NCBI GenBank assembly: GCA_036971615.1
Contig: JAYKKR010000001.1
Span: forward strand, 4,340,001-4,404,000
Reading direction: 5' to 3'
Source of the DNA: Amyloporia xantha
Taxonomy: Eukaryota > Basidiomycota > Agaricomycetes > Polyporales > Adustoporiaceae
Length of the DNA stretch: 64,000 nucleotides
Shown: piece after piece, positions 33,721-46,599 of the stretch
Layout: every line of letters begins with the position of its first letter
Position numbering within the stretch: the first letter of the stretch is position 1
Position numbers and translations under genes: made by a program
The notes under the pieces: generated by a model
Seen by the model: only the letters and a program-made list of their open reading frames with translations
Databases searched by the model: none
What the model was told of the DNA's origin: nothing

Positions 33721-34910
33721 TGACGGCTGGGGTCAGTCTTAAATTATGGCTTGGCTCGATGTACAAAGATGTAAAATACAAATCATGGGAGATACGTGCT
33801 TCCGTAATACACTTCAGCTGGACACGTGAAATGCGAATGCGCGTTGTGCCCCGCCAAACTCACTGTATATGTCCCAACGCCGAAGGCGCTTTTGTCCGGC
33901 AAGGCGTATCAAAAGGGCGCATCAAATGCAGGCTAGTCCGAGAATGGTTGTTGTCAGGATTCATTTGTTGCGCTTCTGATCCGCCAGGTCGTTCGAAAAT
34001 CTGGCTATGTGCATGAAGCCTACCACTACTGTTACTCTTCTACCTCGTATACATAGATCCGGACCGCAATCGCAGCTATGCTGTTTTTCGGTGTCTATTC
34101 TCGCCGTAACCATCCGGAGTGAATAATGAAACACCGCAGCCCGCTTATACAGCTTCCTACGGTAGCCACATTTGGATTCCTCTGCAGTATCTTACACTGA
34201 TCGTCTTGTTGTAGGCAGTCGAGACTGTACCCAGGCGACGCTGGACGGTGAAAGCGGATCTCAATTGCCAATACCATAGTCGCCGCACGCGTCCATCCAT
34301 CGGGAATTAAGTGCCTGTTGTTGCACTTTTTACGTTAACTACCGCATGTCAGGCAGCGCGCGCAAACGCGTCCCCTTGGCCCGCCATTGAATTGTTCATG
34401 GGCGGATCGTCACACATACTTAAGGTCGAGCCAACCAACAAATTAAAACAGTGCATTGAGCATATCCATCTCAATGAGCCACAAATGTACACATCATGAT
34501 ACATGGGATGCGTCTAACCTAGTGCAGGAGAGCGGATGAAGTGTGCTGTACCTATGTAGATGTAGATGGAGATCTTGTATGAGGTTGATGCGTAGACGAA
34601 TGCGAAACCAATGATGGAAGAAAAAGAAATACCTGTACAGTAGTATGAGTCCTTCCAAAGTAAACCCTATCAGAGAAAGTCAAATCATAACTCGGGACGA
34701 AGGAAATCGGACAGGTCATCGAAAATAAGGAAAATCCAGTTGCGCCTGCACATCGAGGGACTTGCTGCGCATACGTAAACCGTAGGTCAGACAAGTAGAC
34801 AGGTGAACGGGCATGCGTGGGGTGGGGTGTTATGTGAAGGGGAATCTTATTACGGAAGGGGAAGGGAAGAACCGGGAGAAGGGCAGGGCATGGGCACCAG
34901 GCAGGTATTG
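33721..34910. other. Spacer between left arm and phosphatase gene
   Basis: No gene seen. The last few hundred bases should include the 3' untranslated region of the phosphatase gene. Confidence 0.45.
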
Positions 34911-37900
34911 CTACCGATGAACGGCAGGAGGCATGAGCTCAAACTCGGCGGACGACTCGCTGTCTATCTGCGGCTTGCGCTTTATGCTCGGCCTCTTCGT
35001 GAGCATCACTTCGCCCAGCTTGCTCTCTTTCTGCAGCTCCGTCGGGCTCGCCCCGCGCTTCGTCCTGCCTGGTGAGATCGTCGCCGAGCTTGTAACATGA
35101 AACTCATCGATGACGGAGCCTTCCCGCACAACGTCCGAGAGACTGTGGTTCCGAGAAACCTCCTTCTCTTTGAGCACGAAAGAGGTTCCTAGACTGAGTC
35201 CGCGGTCAGCCTTGTGCAAGCCATCCGGTAAACCCATCTTCGTTGATTCGGCGTTGTCCATCTCGAACGCACGCATGACCGGTCCTATGCCCATGGCGGC
35301 GCCTGTGTATCCTCCCTCAGTTCCGTCCGCAATCATCGCATCTACAGCAGCACGTCCTGCCTCCCTTCTCTCACGGTCCCTCTCCCTCTCCTCATCCACA
35401 ATCATCAAGGCACCCTCAATAACGGCCCGGTGTACGAAGACGTATTGCCGCAAGCTCTGGCAGAGACTCATACGTTGCTCCCGCATATCCTCGATGACCC
35501 GCCGGATAGGTTCGTCATATGTAGACAAGAGCGGCGGGGAAAGGTCCTCGTGCAGCCGACGCGGTTGAGCATAGTCAAAAGTCGACGAGCGCGTAAGCTG
35601 TGTGGCATGTTCTGGCGTAGTATCCCTGTGCGCCTGCTCGTATGACGTAGGCTCCGCAACTTCGGGTGACTTGGAAATCGAGCGGGTCTCCTCCCTTGGC
35701 GGTGAGTCCATAACGCGCACTTCTGATCGCCATGTATCCAGCCGACTGGGGTGCGTGCTCGAACCTTCCTCCTCCTCCTCGTTGATGGTGCTGGTAGGAG
35801 GCGATGAGAACGACTCAACTTCCATGGGTTCAAGCGCTTTGCCGGACGAGGGTTTCTGCGGACTACGCAGTGACATCCCGGCCGCCTTGCTCGTCATCGC
35901 CGCAGAGATACTGGTCGCACTGCCTGTCATACTTGTCGGAGGGCTCATCGACGAACGAGACCTCGGTACGGACTCGCTCGACTGCGTTCCAGAGCCTGTG
36001 CCCGAGAGAGCGCGGTACGAGTCTGAGCTACTGCTGTCCCAGTCCTTGCTCGACGTGCCATTCGGCTGGTCCTGGACGCCCGCCATCGTAGCAGCAGATG
36101 TTGTAGAGGGCCATCTGAACATGGATGCGCGCCGTACCTCATCCAGCAGCTGCGGGGACGCCGGCAGCACGGTCCGAGAACTTTCCTTCTGCTTCGAAAT
36201 AGCACCTCCAGAGCCACTCAAAGCCGGCCTCCGAGCATCCCCCACTCCACCCGTCTGCAACTCCCGCTGCGCCTTCTTCCCGTCCACATCCATCGGCACC
36301 GACCCTGTGAATCCCGCCACTCGGACATGCACCTCGCTCGCCCCAACCGAGACTGGCACGGTGAGCTCGGGCACAGACGAAGGCGGACTCGGGCTCCTGT
36401 CCACCTCCATGGGCTCTCCTCGGCTGCTCGAACCGCTCGGCGTCGATCGCGACCGCGAGTCGGTCGTCCGCGCACTCCCGCTGAAGCTCCCATTCGCCGT
36501 ACCCAGAGCAGCCGCCACCGCCTGCGTCTCCTCCCTCCGCTTACGCATCTCCCTCCGCAACCCGTCCAGAACGGCATCGACAGCGATGAACCCGCCCGTC
36601 CGTCCCACCCCCGCCGAGCAATGCAGCAGCACCGGTGGCTTACCAAGAGCATGGCGCGCGACGCCTGTCGTGGGCTCCACTTCATTAAGGTCACCGGGTG
36701 CACCCTCGACAAGCGTATGGCCCAAGGCGTTACGCGTACTTTTCGGTGGCGATGGTGTCGGGATCGAGAACGGCGCAGGCCACGGACCAGGCTGCAGCGG
36801 ACCCTCTCCCCACTTCTTCGTCCCCTCCGTGCGCGAGCGCTCTGCCGCCTCCTCAACCTCGCGAATCAGGCCCAGCACGCCACTCGGATCCTCGGGCACA
36901 TTGAAGTCCGGCCAGTCGAGGTACTGCAGCTGCGTCACGATGCGCGGAGGTGCGTCCGGGTAACCCATATGCTTCAGCTGGAAGACTCGGCGAACGGTAT
37001 CCCGCTGCTCGCTGCTGCTCTCTCCGTCCACATGTGCGCTCCTCGTCTTCTTCGCCTTGCGCTTCGACTTCTGCTGGGCCATATGCGCACCGAAGAACCC
37101 CGCATTCATCTCGCTCTCCTTCCGCCGGCGCTCACGCTCGGGCGTGTCGTCCGTCGCGAGCAGCTTCAGACGGAGAGGGCCATACTCGCCATCAGCCCAG
37201 TACTTGCCACATTTGACCGAATTGCTCTCGATCTCGCGCGTGAGCATCACGATCACGTGGACGTTCTGCTCCCAGCAGAGGCTGCAGCGAGGGGACGGAG
37301 GGATGATCAGTACAATGGTACAATGCATACCGGTGCCGCCTGCGCACGGACACGAGAACAAAAAGACGACACTCACGTCCAGAAATCTGCAAACGTGGCG
37401 GGCAGCGGGCCCTGCGTGGCGATGTACCGCTTCGTCGTCCCTAAGGGTTGCACGTAGCTCGCGTTCATGTAGTCGTCGTCGTCCGGGCGCGCTTTGCGCA
37501 ACCGCACTCGTGCATGCTCGAACGGCCAGATGTTGCGGTACCTGCATTGCAAGAGGAATACATTAGCCTTCTGCCACGAAACGGCGACCAAACAAGTCAG
37601 AGCAACCGCGCCAACCGCGTAGAGACTCGAGCCTCCATCAAATCATCCTGCATGCTCTGGACCAGGCCCGGACACACCGCACATCCCCATCCGGGGCCCA
37701 TCCCAGCGCATACTGACACAAAATGCCCACCCACTCACCTGTTCTTATTCCCCTTCTCCAACCCCGCAGTGATGCTGAACGGGAAAAGCTCCTCCATCTG
37801 GCTCTCCTGCCCATCCTTCCCCTCCTTCCTACCGCCTACGCCTACACCCTGCTCCCGCCCGCGCCCCATGTACTCCCCCCCGCTCGCCACAAGCCCCGCA

Positions 37901-40735
37901 CTGCTCACACTCACCCCTCCTCCCCCGCCCCCCGCCGCAGCGGCCGTCGCGCTCTCCATGCTATGATGCTCCATCACCCCCATCAGCCTCTTCTGCTCGC
38001 CCAGCTCGATCCGGTAGAACTGCCACTCGAGCGCACGCGTCAGGTCGTCCGCGCTCGGCGGGCTCTGGCTCGTGCTCGTGCTCGTGCCCGTCCCCGCGCT
38101 CAAGTGCGCCTGCTCGTCCTCCCCGGGCGAGGACGCCGCGGAGGAACGCGCGGGTGAGAGCGCCTTCGCTGCCATCGGCTTCGGCTTCGGCTGTAGCTGC
38201 GTTTTTGAGCTCGAGCTGGGAGGGTGCGTAAGCGACTTCGTCGCCGGTTGTACAAGGTGATGATGCGGGCGTGTCGTCCGCGGGGACGAATGCGGGGACG
38301 AGGGCGGCGACGCATCCGGGGTCGTCGAGCGTGGCTCCGTGGCATGGGCCTTGACCACCGCGTTACGCTTCGATGAATGCAGATGCCGGGAAGGTTGCTG
38401 TTGTCGCGGATGATGCTGTCCGCCCTTCCCACTCCTCCCACTCGCTCTCCCCTTCGTCTCCCTCCTCCCTTCTCCCCCACTGCTACTGCCACTCCCACTG
38501 GAGCTCGCGCTCTCTTCCTCTTCCTCCTCTTCCTCATCATCATCACTGCTGCTGCTGCTACTCTCTCTCGCCCGCCCACTCTTCCGCGCAATCTCCCTCA
38601 GCCACTCGAACGGCAAATCGCCCACGCGCCGCCTGACCCGCCGCGGCAAACGCAGCGCGATGCCCGCACCGCGCCCTTTCTCGCCAGACGGTTCCGCCCC
38701 GCGGCCGAGTTCTAGGTTCTGGCGGATCGCGTCGAAAAAGGGGTTGAATGCGACCTAGGAGGGTAGGGAGCGTCAGCATCTACACGACAAGACACGGCTA
38801 AGCTGCGAAAAGGCGAAGGCGAAATCAAGAACGCCGAAGAACGTTGAGCGGCACGTATATGCGCGTTGCCGCCCACCCAACCCCGACTCGAGCCCCAGCT
38901 ACACACCCTCCGTCCGACCACAAGAGCGCGAATGGGCGAAGGCAAAATCAAGAACACCGAAGAACGTCGGGCGGTGGATATATGCGCGCTACCGCCCGCT
39001 CGCCCCGACACCCAACTCCAACCCCAGCCACACGCGCCTCCCCTCCTCCCAACCACACCACACCAAACCACCACACCAAACCCACACAAACACCCACTCA
39101 CCTGTCTCACATGCGGCACCGAATGATGCATCTGTCTCGGCCCCGCCATCCCCGTCTGGAACCCGCCTGGACTAAGACTCAGCGTCGGCATACTGCTCGC
39201 ACCCGCCATCACCGCCCCCGCGAACCCCTCCACGCTCGCGCTCATCCCCGCAAACCCAGGTACCGCCTCCCTCCCGCCGCCACCTGCAACCGCCTGCGCC
39301 GCCGCGCCACCCGCGAGCCCGCCGGGCACGCCCGTCGGCGGCGGCTGCCCCATCGCCGCCATCGGCACCCCAGGCGCAGTGGCGCTCGCGCCGCGGTTGA
39401 GGCTCAGCCCGAGGCCGGAGAGCCGCAAGTTGAAGTTGTGCGCGCCCGCGCCGGCGTGGGTATGGGTATTGTTCGTGTTCGCAGACCTGCTCCGCGCGGC
39501 GAGGAGGCTCGGGCCCGGCGTCGGGGGCACCGGGTGGGTATGGGTATACGTTTGTGTATGCGGGTGCAGGTGCGTGTGCAGCGGCTTTGTTGCGCTTCCT
39601 GGTGCAAGTCCAGCGGAGGCTCCCTCGCGCGCGAACGGATCGCCCATCATCGCAGACGACACCGCGGGCGTCGGCGTGCCCACGACCTGTGTGTCCACAA
39701 GGCACAAACGATCAAGCTCGTCAGCCGTACGTGCCCCCACATCGTCACATGCACCGGCCGCGGCGCGGGATTGGGGAACAGCACTTACCGTATCCACGGA
39801 CAGCGAGAGCGAGAGCGGCGCGGGCGCGCGGAAGGCGCGCGGCGGGGCGGCGAGCGTGCTCGCGCTGGTGAATGCGCTCATAGGGAGCGCTTTCGTGCGG
39901 AGGGCCTTGGGCGCCGAGGCGGCGGCGGCGGGAGCGGAAGCGCTCTTGTCCATCTCCGGCGGTACGCCTGAGGCGAACGGCACGCCCTGCGGAACAGACA
40001 CGAGCTCGCCGAGACGGTCCCCCTGCTCCTGACTCTCCTGCTCCGCGTCCTCGTCGTCATCGTCCACCAGCGGCGTGCGGTCCAGAAGCTCAGGGCACTC
40101 CCTCCACACCGCGTTAAGCCCCCCGCGGAGCCAGGCGACCTCGCGCGCGGGATCGAAGCCCTCTGCGCGGAACTTGCGGAGGAGGCCCAGGAGGGCCGCG
40201 CGGTCGGGGAGGGCGGGAGCGTCTGCGTCGTAGACGAGGATGCGGGAGGCGCTGCGCCAGGCTGCGAAGCGTGTGCGGGCTGCGGGTGCGGGGAGCATGG
40301 GTGCGAGGCGGGCGAGGGCGAAGGTGGGGCGTTTGAGGAGGGTGGAGGGGACGGAGAGGGAGAGGGCGGCGGGGAGGCGGGCGGAGGCGTGGGCGTTGTG
40401 GGGGCGGATGTCGAGGATGAGGGCGTGGGGGTCGGAGAGGATGGGGGGGAGGTCTGCAGGGGTGAGGGCGGGGAAGGCGGAGGGGGGAGTAAGGGAGAGG
40501 AGGTGGGTGTAGATATGGATGCTGGGGAGAGGGGAGAGGAGGCGAGGGGGGAAGAGGTGGTGGATGCGGACGACGGCAGGGACCTGGTGGTGGTGGTGGT
40601 GCTGCTGGTGCTGCTGGCGGACGTTGGATTGGGCATGCTCAGGGACGGGACAGCGGGCGGAGGAAACGCTGTGTGTGCCAACGGCGTGCGCGAGGCAGGG
40701 CCCAGGAAAGGCGTATGGGGGTATGCGCCGGGCAT
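34911..40735 (-). CDS. pyp1: Pyp-type MAP-kinase tyrosine phosphatase (rhodanese plus PTP domains)
   Basis: Exons as read: 40735-40584, 40521-39789, 39686-39102, 38754-37739, 37541-37377 and 37281-34911, all in phase. A rhodanese-like domain near the N-terminus (ALILDIRPHN, RILVYDAD, WLRGGLNAVWRECPELLD) lacks the catalytic Cys, as in MAP-kinase phosphatases, where this module docks the kinase. Low-complexity segments and NPFFDAIRQNLEL follow. The PTP domain then has NIWPFEHARVRL, DDYMNASYVQPLG, YIATQGPLPATFADFW, YLDWPDFNVPED (WPD loop), LLHCSAGVGRTGGFIAVDAV (active Cys) and MREQRMSLCQSLRQYVFVHR (Q-loop). About 340 disordered residues are inserted between the active-site loop and the Q-loop. 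Fission yeast Pyp1/Pyp2 share this plan and inactivate the stress MAP kinase. The start is uncertain; further 5' exons up to about 41.1 kb are possible. Confidence 0.9.
38812..39045. repeat. Tandem duplication inside a phosphatase intron
   Basis: Two copies with a 123-base period start at about 38812 and 38935, each with GGCGAAGGC, AAATCAAGAAC, CCGAAGAACGT, TATATGCGCG and CCGCCC. They fill most of the 347-nt intron 39101-38755, which is far longer than the other introns in the gene (62-200 nt). Confidence 0.75.
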
Positions 40736-43700
40736 GGCGGGGGTAAGGGGGGCGAGGTGAGTGGACCTGTGAGCGAAGCGGGCATTGATGGCGGCGGCGA
40801 AAGAGTCGACGCGCTCGTCCGCAGACGGGGCGTCGGGAAGGTGGGGATGAGTGCGTCGGTCCGTGATTGGCAGCGTGGGGGGGAAAGAGATAGGTTATCG
40901 ATAGACGAGGGCCAAGTGTAACGTACACAGGTCGATTCGATGCTGGTGGTGGGACCAGAGAAACGGCGCGGAGACAGCTGGAGGACAGCGAAAGCTATGC
41001 TGAGCGAGAAAACAGAAGAGGAGTCGACGGCTGCAGACCTGGCGATGGCACAGAACGGCTTGGAAACGTCTGGAGGTGGAGTTCCTTCGCCAAGAAGCAC
41101 CACGGCCCATCATTGCCCAGGCCGTTGACGTCACCGTTCCCCCGCCTGACGCCGCTCCACCGACTCTCACGCGCCTGACTAATTGACGGCACTCTGCCGA
41201 TCGCCAGCCCGGCTTCTCGATGCCCCCGACCCCGCCCGCCACTTCCTCGACGCTGCTCTCTCTCTCTGGCCCACCGACGACCGTGCCTACCCTCGTCATT
41301 CGGCGTGTCTCTCGGCGTGCCTGCCAACCCGCCGCCGCCTCTTGAACGCGCGACAGCATCTGTCCATTCTGTCGAATCTATCCCCCCATCGCCTGTGCAT
41401 ATCCCGTACACCGCATCTAGAACCCAGCCACTGCAATGCACAGCTGTCATATCCCTCCACCGCCACTTTTGAGTTTGTGATCCCACCGAAATCTCAGTAC
41501 TGTATGACCAACGCTGCCACTGCGCCCGCGCGACAACACGTCTCGTCCACGTGGCACTGCGTGCCATCTGGGACTTTCTGCATCTCCCTTGCAGCGGGCA
41601 CTGCTCCCGACGACGGGTCCTCGCCGAATTCCTGGTCCACCGTCGTCGGGCAGATCTCCCCACAGGCAGCCGCTCGACGCCTTGCCCGGGGCCATTCCCG
41701 CCGATCAGGCTCGATGAGTTCCAGGAACTCACGCACCTGGGCAGCTTGCCAGGAACACAGACTTCACCGGTGCTCTGTCCCTCGCCAATCTCTCCTGCAC
41801 ACGTCCTCTGCGCCCCGCCCCCGTATACACGCATCCCAATCCCTGCCAAATCCGAATCCGAATCCGAATCCATAAACATAGAATCCAACTGCCCCCGACC
41901 GGCCGGTGACTATCCACGCCATCCCTCGAGCTCGATTACAGCATATCGATCGTCCGCATCGACTCTCGATCAGTGCCTGCCACGCCCTCATTGCCTGCAA
42001 TCCCACCCGTACTACCTCCGCGGCGGCACGAGTCCGCATTCCACTTTCGGCCTCGGCTCGGGCGCAATACCGCGCGTATGCTACAGACCGTGACCGTCAT
42101 GGCGTCGACACACCCCCGCCCTCTGCGCGCGGCGGGGTCCATCGCGCGCCCGCCCCATATCCACCCCGTCCACTCCCGCTCCTACACGCATCAATCCGTT
42201 CTCGGATCCAAATCTAGCCTCAACACCGCACACGCCCATCACTATCCCATATCCGATATCCAATGGTCCAACCTCACGGCTCCCATACATAGCCGCGTTC
42301 TCTCAATATCCCAGTCTCACCGCCATCACGAAGCACGGAGCGCTCATGCTGTATATGCATCGCATGATCATTGACCGCACGCAGATGTAGTGTCCCTACG
42401 ATATGTACCTGCATTCGCCGGCCATGCGCAGGAGCGAAGGAGCGAGCGAGCGGCTGAGCGTACACAACAGGCCCCGTGGTCCATGACCCGTGCCGGTTTC
42501 CAGGGTCCACAAAGCATCGAGTGTCGAGCGTCGAGCGCATATCGACCTGGTGTGCGCGATCTACCGCTTGCAGAACTGTATTCCCCGCACGCCGCACCGG
42601 TTCCCAGCATCCAGCATCCATCACCCCTGCATGCCGTCAAACTCTATCTCTATACTCAAACCCAAATCCAAATATAATTCAATGGCCAACGCGAACGCGA
42701 AGCCGTCGACGGGCAAATATGCCCCCGCGCCTCGACCGTCGACGCGGATACGCAATCGATCGCCCCGCGACGCGACGCGACGCGACCCTCGATCCTAATC
42801 CCGCGCCGCTCGCCGCTCGCCGCTTTTTTGATGTCTCGCTTACTGCGCATGAGCATGCGCACCATCACTCGTACTCTCGTGCGCTTCAGATATGTTCTCA
42901 GTCTGTCACGGTTCTCATCGTAGCACAGGAATGGACGGGTACAGAAGTTTGAGTCTCCTGTCTCCCGCGGAAAGAAAGGTGTGTACCCAGGGAGCCCGAA
43001 AAGACGTGCATGGAAACTCGCAACTGCAAATCGAGCAGACGACGCCATAGCATTGCGATTTGCACGGAGCTGGGAGCGGGGCCACGGATGGAATGACCGG
43101 ACGTGAAACGGCAGACAGCAGACGGAGGAGAAAATGGGAATGCAATGGCAGTCGTCTGTTCGTTTTTCACTTTCGAATCTCCATGCATGCCTTTTCGGGC
43201 TCCCAACAGCCCTCAATTGTCCAACTTGCAGCTCCATCGAGCATCAGCCACTCTTCCACGGGTCCATCACGCGGGGGCGGCGTATCTAGAGTCCAGCCCC
43301 ATGTCCGTTGTCCGACGTCTCCCCCACGCCACTTATCTTTCAACATATTCCACTCCGAGGAGACGCACACGCCCCGTCTTTCCAGAAAAGCGAACACGAC
43401 GACCGGAGCATCACTTCCCATATCGCAGTCCAGCAGCTGCCGTCCTTCTCTCTTCACCTCGCTTCCAGGCCTTCATTCCTCACGCATACTAGTATATGGC
43501 GGGACTTGTACAACAGGCTGCAGGCCGCTGCCGCTATGTCCTGAGTGAGGCCTGAAGGCCTGAGATTTCGCGAGAACACAGAAGACGAGAAGGCAGATCA
43601 GAGAAGAGCAGAAGAAGCACGGATATGGTGATGGGCTCTGGAGCGGGGCCTGGAGCGCGGGTCTCCTGGACCTCTGAGCGCCAGGCGCCAGGCGCTGGAC

Positions 43701-45650
43701 AGGCTCCTCTCAGTCTCAGGCTCTCCCGCCTGGACGCTCCGTGGAACTGCATTTCGCTCCCGCGCACGGACCGCGACGCGCTTCTGGGTCTGGTGTGTTG
43801 ATGTACAGCTCGAGGTAGGGTGTTCCGTGCCAGTCGCCTTCTAGACTCCAACGCTCCCAGAACTGCCTGAAGGTCGACCGATGACGGTGTTGTCGAGATA
43901 CGCATAAGTATGCTTGCCTGCAGGAATGGCTCGAGCTCGCCCTCGGGCTGCGCGACACGGTGTGCGATCAGGTACAGACTGACGGTCCCTCACCCTTGTT
44001 CGCAAGATCGGCGTCGGCGACTCGGCTTTCGCAACGTGGGCCATGAGCGTTATCCGCGCACGGAATGACATCTGTCCCAGTTTGTGCCTGCTCATGAACA
44101 CCGGGTTCGGTCAGCCTGTTGTGACTTCACACGCATCTCACGCTCCGACAGTCCAGACACTCAGTCCCGGGTCTCGAGGATCCACCCTGCATAAATGAGG
44201 GACAAACTCTATAAACAAGGGCTCGGACTGGATAACGGGGGGTGCAAATCTCAGCAGTGCGGGATCACACACACCGACACAATCTGATGGATGACGCGAT
44301 TCACAGTACGCACATATGCATTGCGCAGCGTAGAGCTATTTTGTTTTCGAGGATCGCGCGACCGTTCGTTCGTTCGTTCGTTCGTCTAATCGCTACGGAT
44401 GCACACGTGCTGGCGGGCTCAGGTCTTCATATCCCTGTAATTGCAGATCGTCTACATACAATGCTGTACTAGTTTGATGTGTGGACGCCAGGAAACAGAC
44501 TGCACGCACCCCCAGATCCCTCTCCTCGTGCCCCCTTCCGCTAGCGAGTTGCTAGCAGCAGTCCGAAAGTAATCTCCGGAGTTCCGTCTCATTCAGTCAT
44601 TCATTACCGTGCGTGATGCAATCGAAGTTCATTCCTGCAGCTGTAGCGCGGCACCGATGGGCCGCAACAGCTTATCTTCGCACGACGTCGACGTTGGGAG
44701 ATTGGAAGAACCAGATGACTCGTCGCCCCATATGAATTCGGAATGAATGGACTAGTCTCAGCAGCTCCGGACGCGGAGAAACCGCCAGCGACCACGTTGC
44801 TCCGTTCCCATTTCCAGCGCTCCGAGTCTCTCGATCTCACTCCGAGACCATGCAGCAGATTCTAGTCTCTCAGTGGCGCAGCCCGTGGTCATGTTCAAGC
44901 CCTCCGACAAGACTTCTCTTTCTATGCGTTTCTGCAGTGTTCCGTGCACATGAAGGCTGATGCATGCTGCGTGCCCAATGACCTGCGCCTGATTGGCTCG
45001 CGTCCGATTTGACAGACAGACAGAGAAGGCGTGTAATACATACTGGAACGTGGCTTGTAAATGCTTGCGTGCCATCTGGGGTCGTCGTGCAGCGTAGATC
45101 GGAGGAAATGCTGCATGCGGTCGCTCGGTGTAGGTTGGATGACCTGGAGATTCAAGTCATAGCTGTGCTTGGAAATGTGCGTCGTGATTGTGTACTTCTC
45201 GTATTCGGAATGTCGCGATTGCTGCTAGATTTCGAATGCCAGTGGAACAAGCTTGTAAGCAATGCGTCCAGCTGCCATATTCTCAGGCTGTTACAGGCGC
45301 CACTTACAGATAATCCAGCCGCGTAGGATGGCTAGACATCACAGCAGATCCATGGCTCTTTAACGCAGTTCAACTGTCACTGATCCTGCTGATGACACTG
45401 GTTCAGGTGATCTGCGCAGGGAGACTTGCGAAGCTAGGTTTACCTCTCAGCCAAGCTAATGCTGGCTAGTCTAGGTTAGCGTCGACTGATCATCTACAGA
45501 GCTTTGATCTGTGAAGTTTATTCCAGCAAATTCGTCCAGCTTTGTTATGTAAAGGACCGACCTTGGCGGAAAACAGTCGTGCTGTGAATCGATCACAAGG
45601 CTGTTGTCGATACTATCGAGGGTAACTGCGCTACTGATACTCGGTAGAAT
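40736..45650. other. Long leader or intergenic region upstream of the phosphatase gene
   Basis: About 4.9 kb without a supportable gene. From 41.1 to 43.5 kb the plus strand is pyrimidine-rich with many open but low-complexity frames. Simple repeats include TCCGAA units at 41850-41873, CGCGA units near 42765-42785 and TTCG units at 44362-44384. At 43716-43958 (minus) a short frame has a protein-like stretch (RQFWERWSLEGDWHGTPYLE) of unknown origin, perhaps a gene fragment. Confidence 0.45.
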
Positions 45651-45689
45651 GCCTTACGCTCGTCAGCTAGAGTCCACGTTGAGACACGG

Positions 45690-46310
45690 TCAATACTCAC
45701 TGTCTGGTGTGAATCCCATCGTCTGGTTTCCGTTGTCCCAAACAATAACAATGTTTTAACAAACTGCCTCCGAGAAGGTCGAAGTCCGGGAATGCGTCGA
45801 TTATCGTGTCGCAGGGCCCAAGAATGGACTTGGAGCTCGGAACCGTAAAGTTGTATGGTTCGTCGGCCATCTTTGTGAAGGTGATAAAGACCTCGGTGGC
45901 CCGAAGCAGGTCAACCTTGCTGCAAGCGATCCCATAAGCTCCTGGCTCCGGTGCATGAGGTTGGATTTCGGGAGCACTCATTTCATGACCTGAAAGACGA
46001 ACCTAAGTCATTATGAAGACACATCATTCGCACTTACTACATCAATTGTATTCAGATCGACATAGACGTCCTGGGTGCCATTTCGAAGTGACGTAGGATA
46101 CCATTCAAGTCGCAAGGATCGGAGAACTCTTACTTTTAACAATATTTGAGTAGGGTCAAGCTACCGGTCTGAATGCTATGCGTCATCTGGTGGTGAATCA
46201 AAGTATTTCGGAACCCCCATGCTCGCCGATACGTGACAGTTCAACTACTAGTCGGACGCACGGACATGCCAAACCGCAAAACTTCATCTTGTCGATGAGA
46301 GTCTTCGAAT
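45690..46310 (-). pseudogene. Aspartic protease fragment (A1 family), decayed
   Basis: The minus-strand frame 45981-45697 matches the C-terminal lobe of the protease at 51436-53096: PEIQPHAPEPGAYGIACSKV, then FDLLGGSLLKH. It breaks by a frameshift where the intact copy has YYSVWDIGNQTMGF. Further upstream NGTQDVYVDLNT replaces the DSGTPNVYFDPNT of the intact copy, so the second catalytic Asp is lost. A short IDK match near 46300 marks the preceding region; no N-terminal lobe was found. Confidence 0.8.
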
Positions 46311-46599
46311 GACCTGGTGGTCAGAAGCACAACCACTGAATCCTGGCTACATGCATACTCGGACTAACTTGCAATTGATGTGCCCCGGCTTGCTGGACAA
46401 AAACATATTCGGCGTTAGGACATGTACCGCGAGTGCCTTGGCGCGTGGCGCAGCGCTCATTCGCAACATTTTCGCATGTCCAGCTGAAGTGTATTACTGA
46501 AGCACATATATCCTATGAGTTATATTTTACATCTTTGCACATCGAGCCGACCTATAATCGGAGGCCGACTCGTCAGAGGAAGTCGGTTGAATGCCTAGC

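Noticed and set aside
35602..36963. 453-codon plus-strand open frame
   Set aside because: It lies antisense to the phosphatase catalytic exon, whose minus-strand frame carries WPD, HCSAGVGRTG and Q-loop motifs. The plus frame is a composition shadow.
38844..39971. 375-codon plus-strand open frame
   Set aside because: Arg/Pro low complexity, antisense to phosphatase exons and across the duplicated intron; no domain.
41183..42093. Long plus-strand frames upstream of the phosphatase gene
   Set aside because: Pro/Ser/Arg-rich, open in two or three frames at once, with simple repeats; no motif. More like leader or intergenic sequence.
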